Origin: a virus
DNA: 27,512 bases
Reading direction: 5' to 3' (one strand)
Virus record (IMG/VR): IMGVR_UViG_3300022074_004086
Span: 1-27,512 of that record
Part shown: in pieces, positions 17,078-23,404 of the stretch
Layout: the number at the start of each line of letters is the position of its first letter
Numbering within the stretch: position 1 is the stretch's first letter
Program-made: the position numbers and the translations under genes
Notes under the pieces: model-generated
Told to the model about the DNA's origin: nothing
Database searches by the model: none
What the model saw: the letters and a program-made list of their open reading frames with translations, nothing else

Positions 17078-18961
17078 TTAAGTTCTTACTACTCCTTTGC
17101 CCATAGGATCAATAACTGTTTTTAAGTCAACCTTTTTAGTTGCCTTTGCCATCAATGCAGGATTCTGCGGTGATGGTACATATACAATTTTAGGTTTGCC
17201 AGGTATAGGAATTACGTTAGGAGTTCCTTCACCTCCACCTGTTCCTTGTGTTACTGGTTCATTATTTAACATTTGTTTTGAGACACCTGTGCCAGGTGCT
17301 GTAATAGAAGATCCACCTCCACCACCTTGTGCGGGAGAAGTAGAACCTGATGAGGGTGATCCTACTGGATCATCAAGATTAGGAATCCACTTATTTTTGC
17401 CAGGTTGTAACCATTTATCGTTAGGTTCGTTGTTATAGTAATCAAAGTGAACTGGATCTCCTTCACCCTGCCATTGGAAACCATACTTCTTACCATTGTC
17501 TCTCATCCACTGGTTTGCTTTTGAATAGTAGTCAATATCAATTGCCCAACCTTGACCATGTGGTGACTGTCCTACAGGTGCAGGATTTATGGCGTTTTCA
17601 TCGCCCGCTTCAGCTGCGTCTATTAATGCTTGTTGTTGTTCGGGACTTCTATATGATGATGTCACACTCATAGGTAAGTTGATACCATCTTTAGCAGCAG
17701 CATTTACTGCTTTTTCCCACGCTTTTTGAGTAGATGGGTTCAATATAATTGGTCTACTATACATGTCTTTAGTAGGATCAGGTGCTTCTACACCACTTTG
17801 TTGCTGTTCTGCTTCCTTTTGACCTGGCAATACGCCCATGTCTTTAGCAGCAAGTGTGGCATCTAAACCTACAGATATAGCAGTTCCAACGCCAGGTATT
17901 GTACCTGCAATACCAGATGCTGCTTCTAGCATTGCACCTTTAAGATCACCTGACATCAATCGTTGTCCTGCAAATAATAGTCCTGCACCTAGACCTACAA
18001 ATGGTATTTTCTTCAACAGTCCTTTACCTAGTGCCTTTGCACCTACCTTTGCTATTGCTTTACCACCTACCTTTGCAGCAACTTTCTTAGCACCTTTCTT
18101 TAATAATGCTGTTCCCGCTTTACTTGCACCCTTGACTAGTTTTGTACCAGACTTAGCAACCTTACTGGCACTCTTCATTCCTTTCTTACCAACAGCAAGA
18201 ACGTTTCTAATTTTTTTTCCTACTTTTGTTTTCTTTAGGAATTTTAATCTCTTACCTAGTTTAAGATTTTTAAGTTTGCTTAGTTTACTTAAAAAATTAA
18301 GTGGATTACCCGATCCTTTTGTTGGATCTTGTTGTGCTTTTTTCTCTTCTTTTGGCGACATTGCACCGCCACCTATCATTTTCTGTCCACCCCACCAATT
18401 TAGTGTTGATTTCAATCCAATTTTCTTAGCGGGTTTTGCTGTATCCGATATACCAAATATTGCTTTTAACTTCTGTGCCTCTGCCATGACACCACCTCTG
18501 GCAGGAGATGCGGGTAGTTGTTTTAAGAATCCTATAGAAGAACTAATAAGAACTGCTGCACCTTCTTTATAAATTTCGTTTACTGCTTCTCCATAATTCT
18601 TGACAGGAGTTACTATCTCAGGTTCCTTTTCGCCAACCTTTGCAATAGTTGGGCGTTTTACGAGACCACCCTCTGCTAATTCTACTTCTACTTTATATGG
18701 TAAATTCTTTTGCTGTGCTACTTTTGGTATTACCTTCTCTATAGTTTCTACTTCTATAGTTTCTTTTGTTTCTTTCTTCTTTATATCATCTGCTGCTTTA
18801 TATGTCTCTGTGCCACTCGCAAACTGATTGTTAGCATCACTAACGGGAACTGGTACAATAGCAGGTACGTAATTGCTTTGTGGACGAACAGCACCACTAA
18901 CCCCTGCAAACAATTCTTGCATAGAGTTTTTTAAAAAATTAGCGATTGCTCCTTCTTTCAT
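17078..18961 (-). CDS. Tape-measure-like tail protein with C-terminal M15 peptidase (VanY-type)
   Basis: 627 aa. Residues ~220-320 are basic repeats (KKGAKKVAAKVGGKAIAKVG). Residues ~320-375 are a Gly/Ala-rich hydrophobic segment (FVGLGAGLLFAGQRLM, then IAGTIPGVGTAISVGLDATL). Both are typical of tape-measure and hub proteins that cross the tail lumen. Residues ~405-510 form an M15 D,D- or L,D-type peptidase domain: SSYRSPEQQQAL, then SPHGQGWAID with zinc ligands His468 and Asp475, and DPVHFDY with Asp502 and His505. M15 enzymes cut peptidoglycan cross-link peptides. A Gly/Pro-rich tail follows. The gene starts in a TAATG overlap with the small frameshift ORF, right after the chaperone-like gp26, which is where a tape-measure gene is expected. 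T4 gp29 is 590 aa, a similar length. Peptidase: strong. Tape measure: inference. Confidence 0.8.
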   Translation of the reverse strand: MKEGAIANFLKNSMQELFAGVSGAVRPQSNYVPAIVPVPVSDANNQFASGTETYKAADDIKKKETKETIEVETIEKVIPKVAQQKNLPYKVEVELAEGGLVKRPTIAKVGEKEPEIVTPVKNYGEAVNEIYKEGAAVLISSSIGFLKQLPASPARGGVMAEAQKLKAIFGISDTAKPAKKIGLKSTLNWWGGQKMIGGGAMSPKEEKKAQQDPTKGSGNPLNFLSKLSKLKNLKLGKRLKFLKKTKVGKKIRNVLAVGKKGMKSASKVAKSGTKLVKGASKAGTALLKKGAKKVAAKVGGKAIAKVGAKALGKGLLKKIPFVGLGAGLLFAGQRLMSGDLKGAMLEAASGIAGTIPGVGTAISVGLDATLAAKDMGVLPGQKEAEQQQSGVEAPDPTKDMYSRPIILNPSTQKAWEKAVNAAAKDGINLPMSVTSSYRSPEQQQALIDAAEAGDENAINPAPVGQSPHGQGWAIDIDYYSKANQWMRDNGKKYGFQWQGEGDPVHFDYYNNEPNDKWLQPGKNKWIPNLDDPVGSPSSGSTSPAQGGGGGSSITAPGTGVSKQMLNNEPVTQGTGGGEGTPNVIPIPGKPKIVYVPSPQNPALMAKATKKVDLKTVIDPMGKGVVRT

Positions 18962-19122
18962 TAGCGTCGGTTTTCCTCAGCGATACGGTCTCGTTCCTTT
19001 TGTAGGTGTTGTGCAAGCATATTTACATATACCTCACGTTCCCAAGGCATCATATTTTCAATATCTGTCAAGCTATATTTATGGTGTTGTACCAGAGAAA
19101 AATTAGTTTGATAGAAGGTCAT
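18961..19122 (-). CDS. Small ORF / predicted -1 frameshift extension of the gp26-like protein
   Basis: 53 aa if started at the ATG 19122-19120. It begins MTFYQTNFSLVQHHKYSL and continues MMPWEREVYVNMLAQHL and a charged helix. A Pro-Trp-x-Glu-Arg-hydrophobic-helix pattern of this type is common in the T part of tail-assembly chaperones. The open frame extends back without a stop through R-I-A-L-F-H-E-G-I to the slippery heptamer at 19149-19155. A -1 shift would therefore append 62 residues to the 231st residue of the gp26-like protein, giving 293 aa. Independent initiation is also possible: GAGGG lies just before the ATG but inside a hairpin arm. Its stop shares TAATG with the M15/tape-measure gene. 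Confidence 0.75.
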   Translation of the reverse strand: MTFYQTNFSLVQHHKYSLTDIENMMPWEREVYVNMLAQHLQKERDRIAEENRR

Positions 19123-19125
19123 GAT

Positions 19126-19155
19126 GCCCTCGTGAAAGAGGGCTATACGAAAAAA
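19126..19155 (-). promoter_or_regulatory. Programmed -1 frameshift signal (T_TTT_TTC plus hairpin)
   Basis: On the minus strand the gp26-like frame reads GAT-TTT-TTC-GTA-TAG. T_TTT_TTC (19155-19149) is in the correct X_XXY_YYZ phase. Five bases later comes a perfect 6-bp GC-rich hairpin, GCCCTC (19143-19138), loop TTTCAC, GAGGGC (19131-19126). Shifting -1 leads to CGT-ATA-GCC and the small downstream ORF frame. All parts are read directly; use in vivo is inferred. Confidence 0.78.
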
Positions 19156-19841
19156 TCAGATAATCCTTCTAATACAACCTCGTTAACAACTTTAGTTTTA
19201 GGATTTTTTACCTTTAATACATGTCTAAGAGTTGGCATTGTCTCAAAAAACGATTGTATTTTTTCAAATTGATTGTTAGTTAGTCCCTCAACCCATGCCT
19301 TTGACTCATCGAGAGAGTCAGAAGTAAAGTCATCCTCACCAACATAAACTCTTTTGATGCATTTAGCCACAAGTTCGTATTCATCGACCTTTTCATCCAT
19401 AAAATTAATTTTAGCAAAATAATCTAAATCAGGGTATTGCATTTCAATAGTTAGATCATTATCTAACTTTATAATATTAGTGTGACCTTTTGGAAAATTG
19501 ACTTTGACATCATCTACCATAAATTTTACATCTACAGTTGTTTCTTTATCATCAGCACATGTGACTCTCATCTCAATCTCTTCACTAATTGATCTAGCAC
19601 GTATCTGCAGAAACAAATACTCAATGTCAAACAAAGCAAGAGTTGTCATATCTATCTTTGTAATAAGACATGCCTTTATAGTATTCGTGATAGCGTCTAA
19701 TATTTGCTCTTGATCCTCGTTTTCCATTGCCAAGATCAATAATTTCTGCTCTTTGACAATAAATGGTCTATACTTTACTCTCTTCTTTGTAGAAGGAATT
19801 GTCAACGTATAGGTTGGCGTTGCAATTTCAGGTAATGCCAT
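19143..19841 (-). CDS. gp26: gp26-like baseplate hub / tail-assembly chaperone protein
   Basis: 232 aa (T4 gp26 is 208). It follows the pattern of the T4 baseplate-hub gp26 family: a short beta N-terminus (PTYTLTIPSTKKRVKYRPFIVKEQK), then a helical part (LDAITNTIKACL, LFDIEYLFLQIRARS), then a beta region that in many relatives includes a Cys-containing insertion (RVTCADDKETTVDV), and helices at the end (LTNNQFEKIQSFFETMP). Proteins of this class resemble the G component of tail-assembly chaperones. The gene lies directly before the tape-measure candidate, and its last codons hold a slippery frameshift site, both fitting that role. The start ATG at 19841 is preceded by AT-rich sequence without a strong Shine-Dalgarno. 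In T4, gp26 is a hub-assembly component. Confidence 0.78.
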   Translation of the reverse strand: MALPEIATPTYTLTIPSTKKRVKYRPFIVKEQKLLILAMENEDQEQILDAITNTIKACLITKIDMTTLALFDIEYLFLQIRARSISEEIEMRVTCADDKETTVDVKFMVDDVKVNFPKGHTNIIKLDNDLTIEMQYPDLDYFAKINFMDEKVDEYELVAKCIKRVYVGEDDFTSDSLDESKAWVEGLTNNQFEKIQSFFETMPTLRHVLKVKNPKTKVVNEVVLEGLSDFFV

Positions 19842-19872
19842 AATTTATAATTTCAGTATATTATATAGTAGG

Positions 19873-20559
19873 TCACATAGAATGCATTAAGTGACTATAC
19901 TCATAGTAGAACCCCACTGTCACTTTAACAAGTTGAGCTGCTCCAGATGAGTATGGTATTGATGCTACAGTATATGGATATGCGTTTACGAGTCTCGCAT
20001 TCCATGGATTAAAGTAATCTTCTTTCTTTACATTTCCAGTTTCATCTCTTTGTTCAGGTGATGATCCTTTAAACTTCTCTAACTTGTTTATGAACATGTC
20101 ACATGCATAGTCTTCATAGTAGTTACATGCAAATGCTCTCTTATATGGTTGATCGTCATAGAAAAATTCAGGGTTAGCAGCGGATCCATTTTGTGTAAAA
20201 TCTTGCCATGCTCTAAAAAATTTTAATGGTAGTGATGTTCCATCCATAAAGAAACTTAAATCCAGTTCGTTGTATACTTTGGCAGTTGCCATTTTTTGTG
20301 TAATACCTTTATGAACTGACTTAACATCAAATGCAGAATAAGTTACGCCTGGCAACTGTATCTCATTACATAACAACTGTAGATTCAACTCATCACCATT
20401 ATCAGTCAACCTTAAGAAGTCCTGTCCAAGATTGTCCTCAAAGAATTTTGCTAACTTTGGTTTCTTAGCAAACGAGAATTGGTATAAATTAGATGCAGAA
20501 ATACCACCAGACTTTCCAATAGCCTGCATGAAATTCTGTACTCCTCTTGCGGATGCCAT
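19873..20559 (-). CDS. gp54: gp54-like baseplate tail-tube initiator
   Basis: 228 aa with the pattern of the T4 gp19/gp54 tail-tube fold: NLYQFSFAKKPKL near the N-terminus, ELNLQLLCNEIQLPG, a central ELDLSFFMDGTSLPLKFFRAW, and the end NAYPYTVASIPYSSG then LVKVTVGFYYEYSH. These match the tube-fold landmarks (first strand, LPG turn, P-x-x-I loop and final long strand). The tail tube itself (gp19) is usually next to the sheath gene and not in the hub cluster. Here the gene is beside gp26, gp48 and gp53 homologues, so gp54 (which starts tube polymerisation on the baseplate) is the better call. It is shorter than T4 gp54 (320 aa). Expression probably starts from the divergent late promoter just upstream. 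Confidence 0.72.
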   Translation of the reverse strand: MASARGVQNFMQAIGKSGGISASNLYQFSFAKKPKLAKFFEDNLGQDFLRLTDNGDELNLQLLCNEIQLPGVTYSAFDVKSVHKGITQKMATAKVYNELDLSFFMDGTSLPLKFFRAWQDFTQNGSAANPEFFYDDQPYKRAFACNYYEDYACDMFINKLEKFKGSSPEQRDETGNVKKEDYFNPWNARLVNAYPYTVASIPYSSGAAQLVKVTVGFYYEYSHLMHSM

Positions 20560-20564
20560 AAATA
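20557..20564 (+). promoter_or_regulatory. Late-type promoter CATAAATA for the gp4-gp53 operon
   Basis: CATAAATA differs from the T4 late consensus TATAAATA only at the first base. It ends 25 bp before the gp4 ATG (20590). Its first three bases are also the complement of the gp54 start codon. It is the mirror partner of the minus-strand element at 20585-20592. Confidence 0.55.
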
Positions 20565-20584
20565 ACCGTATGGTTTGATATATG

Positions 20585-20592
20585 TATTTATG
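20585..20592 (-). promoter_or_regulatory. Late-type promoter CATAAATA for the gp54 operon
   Basis: Minus-strand CATAAATA, seven of eight matches to the T4 late consensus. It ends 25 bp before the gp54 ATG (20559), exactly the same spacing as the plus-strand element to gp4. It contains the complement of the gp4 start codon. No other good promoter was seen ahead of the long minus-strand hub operon. Confidence 0.55.
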
Positions 20593-21045
20593 AAGTCTTA
20601 CAAGGGAAAGTACAAGGTAATCAACTATAAGAAGTATATTGGTGATCCTACGGGTGTAATATACCGTTCTTTGTGGGAAAGAAAAGTAATGATTTACTTT
20701 GATAAGCGGAAAGAAGTCAAGCGTTGGTCATCAGAAGAAATTGTAATTCCTTATCGCAACCCATTTGACGGTAAGGTTCATAGATACTTTCCTGACTTTT
20801 ATTGTGAAAGAGTAGATCCTAAAACTGGTAAGATAGTTAAAGAGGTTATCGAGGTAAAACCAAAAAGACAAACATTACCACCTAAATCTAAAGGTAAAAC
20901 CCTTCTTACAGAGCAAAAAACCTACATCATCAATCAAGTAAAGTGGGAAGCAGCACATGACTATTGCGAAAACAGAGGATACGTCTTCAGAATCTTCACC
21001 GAAGAGCAGATTCGACCAGCTAATTACAGAACTAAAAGGAAATAA
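20590..21045 (+). CDS. gp4: gp4-like head completion protein (nuclease-fold)
   Basis: 151 aa, about the size of T4 gp4 (150). The start is taken at ATG 20590 (MKSYKGKYKV). An upstream TTG adds five unconvincing residues, while the ATG version lines up with T4 gp4. Matching landmarks are YIGDPTGVIYRSLWERKVM, WSSEEIVIPYRNPFDGKVHR, YFPDFY and IEVKPK, then QVKWEAAHDYC and FRIFTEEQI. PDF (Asp69) with E88-V-K90 and Glu30 gives a PD-(D/E)xK nuclease pattern like TnsA or Vsr. gp4 caps packaged heads before tail joining. It is the first gene of a four-gene plus-strand late operon. The last 89 bp overlap the next gene. Confidence 0.9.
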   Translation: MKSYKGKYKVINYKKYIGDPTGVIYRSLWERKVMIYFDKRKEVKRWSSEEIVIPYRNPFDGKVHRYFPDFYCERVDPKTGKIVKEVIEVKPKRQTLPPKSKGKTLLTEQKTYIINQVKWEAAHDYCENRGYVFRIFTEEQIRPANYRTKRK

Positions 21046-21415
21046 AATATCACAATCTAAACTTAGAGAAGAGGTATTTAATATATTACTAGATGATGCC
21101 ACGGAAACACCAAGCACAGGTAAGTATTATACATTTGAATATGATCCTAAATTTGCAGATAGATTGAAAGAATGGGATGAATATCCACTTGTATATGCCA
21201 TGGAATATAAGAAGAATAATCTAATCGGTGCAAATATACACTATATACGTGGTACAAACTCCCGATTAAAGGCACTAAATAATAAAAGGTTTCCTAAACG
21301 AACTTTACGTCAATATATACCGAAGAATGCAGATCGCATCTTTTTTGAGATAAAGGAGGATGAAGTGCAATTATTAAGTACACTACCTATAGAAAAATTT
21401 CATCGTAACAGATAA
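20957..21415 (+). CDS. Conserved-looking hypothetical phage protein
   Basis: 152 aa. The start ATG lies inside gp4, giving an 89-bp overlap in another frame. GGGAAG stands seven bases before it, and there is no other in-frame Met until residue ~80. The N-terminal 50 residues are polar and probably helical. The core reads KYYTFEYDPKFADRL, then EYPLVYAMEYKKNNLIGANIHYIRG, a beta domain with a YPLV ... G-x-N-x-HY pattern that I recall from several tailed-phage proteins of unknown function. Its stop overlaps the gp48 start (TAATG). A virion role near the neck or baseplate is likely from context only. Confidence 0.8.
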   Translation: MTIAKTEDTSSESSPKSRFDQLITELKGNKISQSKLREEVFNILLDDATETPSTGKYYTFEYDPKFADRLKEWDEYPLVYAMEYKKNNLIGANIHYIRGTNSRLKALNNKRFPKRTLRQYIPKNADRIFFEIKEDEVQLLSTLPIEKFHRNR

Positions 21416-22722
21416 TGGCTGAAACACAAAACACAGTTATTGAATATCCAGTTGGTCTTTCAGAAATACCTTTTGCTTCTTTTTTACAGATAGAGAAGTA
21501 TAGTTATGATGAAGCACAGAAAACTGTGGCAAAAGAACAGAATGATGCTTTTGGTTCATTATCAAGAAGTCAGTTAGGTAATGCGATTGATCTTATAGGT
21601 AAAGCACAAGAAGGTGCATATGCATCTGGAGATTTTTCTGAAGGACAGAATGAAAGATTTAATGAGTTATATACAGCAAAAGACAGATCACAAACTGAGT
21701 TATTTTCTGGTGGACAAGTAAATATATACGATCCTAATGTAGATAAAAGTTTAATTGTAATAGTAAATGGTGAGGAAAAAACTATAGGTCAATTGCTGAA
21801 GGACAAGCAGGAGATGAAAGATAGACAAAGTAAAGGTCTAATGTCTAAGAAATGTATGTTACCTTTACCTAATGAATTTCAATATAAGTATGGTGCAGAT
21901 TGGAATAATGAATTTAAGTTAGGAACACTAGCACTTGCAGCAGACGATGCAGGAAGGTTTCTTGCAACAACTGGAGCTGGTGCTGCGATTGGTGGAGGAA
22001 GTAGTGCACTTGCACAATATCTTAGCAATCCAGTAACAGGTGGTGCTCAAAGTAAAGTGTTAAAATCACTTGGAATTGATCCTACAAAAGTTGTTCAAGG
22101 TGCTGCAGGAGGTGCAGCAAAAGCTGCCAATTTATATGGTGTCAACAGTCCACTTAATCCTACAAACCTTGCAGGATTGGCAGGACTAGCACCTAATGAA
22201 AACTCAATACAGTTTTTCCAAAGAATGCAGGGTAGACAATTTAGTTTTAGATTTGAGTTAGCAGCAAGAAGTAAGAAAGAAAGTAAAACGATAATTGAAA
22301 TAATTGAATGGTTTAAACGTGGTATGCATCCTGGCTCAAAACAAGGTAGAGGTAGTGCAGTATTACTTACATTCCCAGATGTGTTTGTATTATGTCCAAA
22401 GTTTGTTCAGTGTGATGAATCAGGCAACCCTGTAGGAGATCCAATACAACACCCTATGATGCCTAAGACTAAAATATGTGCATTGACCAACTTAACAATA
22501 AACACTACACCATTTGGTCAATTACAAACAATATTTGATGGATCTATTCCACTAGTAACTATGGAGTTAATGTTTATGGAAACAACAAAACTTACACGTG
22601 TGGATATGGAAGGTGCTTCATATACGGACGAAAAAGCATCAAGAGTTGTTGGTGTCAGAACATCAGAGGGTGGTTTCAAATCAAATCCAGATAATAAATT
22701 TACAGGAGTGGTAACTTACTAA
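21415..22722 (+). CDS. gp48: gp48-like tail tube cap / baseplate protein
   Basis: 435 aa (T4 gp48 is 364). The C-terminal half carries the tube-fold signature expected of gp48: FSFRFELAARSKKESKTI, IIEWFKRGMHPGS, VLLTFPDVFVLCPKF, ICALTNLTINTTPFGQ and IPLVTMELMFMET. The N-terminal half has YPVGLSEIPFASFLQIEKYSY, a charged helical region, and a Gly/Ala-rich stretch at ~183-240 (TTGAGAAIGGGSSALAQ) that may be flexible or cross the tube lumen. gp48 sits on the gp27 hub and, with gp54, primes tail-tube assembly. It overlaps its neighbours on both sides by one base (TAATG), so translation of X, gp48 and gp53 is probably coupled. Confidence 0.85.
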   Translation: MAETQNTVIEYPVGLSEIPFASFLQIEKYSYDEAQKTVAKEQNDAFGSLSRSQLGNAIDLIGKAQEGAYASGDFSEGQNERFNELYTAKDRSQTELFSGGQVNIYDPNVDKSLIVIVNGEEKTIGQLLKDKQEMKDRQSKGLMSKKCMLPLPNEFQYKYGADWNNEFKLGTLALAADDAGRFLATTGAGAAIGGGSSALAQYLSNPVTGGAQSKVLKSLGIDPTKVVQGAAGGAAKAANLYGVNSPLNPTNLAGLAGLAPNENSIQFFQRMQGRQFSFRFELAARSKKESKTIIEIIEWFKRGMHPGSKQGRGSAVLLTFPDVFVLCPKFVQCDESGNPVGDPIQHPMMPKTKICALTNLTINTTPFGQLQTIFDGSIPLVTMELMFMETTKLTRVDMEGASYTDEKASRVVGVRTSEGGFKSNPDNKFTGVVTY

Positions 22723-23339
22723 TGTTAAAAAGACTTCCCGATTTATTCTATAACTTTTCGTCAAGACCTCTTGACTCAGATTATTTGCTTGTCAAAAATA
22801 TATGGAGACGTGCACAAATTCTTGTAGAATATAAAACACAAGTTACTCTGTTTACAGAAGAGAATGTAAGAGATGGCGAGAGACCAGAAGATGTTGCTAC
22901 TAGATTATATCGAAATCCTTTTTATAATTGGACTGTACTTGTTATCAATGATATTACAGATGTATATGCTCAGTGGCCACGGTCAGTAACCCAACTACAA
23001 GAGTTTATAAATCAAAAGTATGATAATCCTATGGCAACAAAGCATCATGTAACCACAGAGGTTAAAGATGCTACTGATAATATTATTGTTCCTGCAGGAA
23101 AGGTTGTTCCATCTAATTTTCAAGTTGCATATTACAATGGATCTACAACCATTACAGCAACACCTGTAGCATCAGTAACTAATGCAACATATGAAACAGA
23201 GTTAAATTCAAAGAAACAAAATATACAAGTAGTTAAACCAGAACTAATTGAAGACTTTGTTGCTGTATATTATGAGATAGCAAATAAAGGTAAGAATCAA
23301 CCTTCAGCAACGTCAGCAGCAGATATAACAATGGATTAA
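22722..23339 (+). CDS. gp53: gp53-like baseplate wedge protein
   Basis: 205 aa (T4 gp53 is 196). Family landmarks are the N-terminal aromatic strand (LFYNFSSRPLDSDYL), the helix and turn RPEDVATRLYRNPFYNWTVLVIND that corresponds to the T4 'EELANAIYGNPQLYWVLL' region, the QLQEFINQKYDNP segment, and the end VKPELIEDFVAVYYEIA. gp53 joins wedges around the hub, completing the baseplate. It is the last gene of the plus-strand operon and ends just before the terminator that serves the convergent gp32 operon. The C-terminal SATSAADITMD tail is low-complexity. Confidence 0.9.
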   Translation: MLKRLPDLFYNFSSRPLDSDYLLVKNIWRRAQILVEYKTQVTLFTEENVRDGERPEDVATRLYRNPFYNWTVLVINDITDVYAQWPRSVTQLQEFINQKYDNPMATKHHVTTEVKDATDNIIVPAGKVVPSNFQVAYYNGSTTITATPVASVTNATYETELNSKKQNIQVVKPELIEDFVAVYYEIANKGKNQPSATSAADITMD

Positions 23340-23360
23340 AAAAGACCCCCGAAGGGGTCT
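23338..23360 (-). terminator. Rho-independent terminator with UUCG loop for the gp32 operon
   Basis: Read on the minus strand: AGACCCC, loop TTCG, GGGGTCT, then five Ts (23342-23338) running into the gp53 stop. The stem is 7 bp, GC-rich and perfect. The T-run is only on the minus-strand side, so it ends transcripts from gp32. Plus-strand read-through from gp53 would meet the hairpin without a U-tract. A second weaker hairpin (GACATC ... GATGTC, 23377-23396) follows. Confidence 0.85.
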
Positions 23361-23404
23361 GTAAGTTCCGAATGTAGACATCGCACGAAAGATGTCATCA
23401 TTAT

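Noticed and set aside
19076-19083. Minus-strand CATAAATA inside the small frameshift ORF as a late promoter for the M15/tape-measure gene
   Set aside because: It sits within coding sequence (H-K-Y codons), more than 110 bp from the next start. With one mismatch in an AT-rich genome it is likely chance.
19842-19849. TATAAATT just before the gp26-like ATG as a late promoter
   Set aside because: It abuts the start codon, so transcription would begin inside the gene.
20575-20589. Upstream TTG start adding five residues to gp4
   Set aside because: The ATG at 20590 gives the T4-like length and N-terminus, and the extra codons overlap the promoter element.
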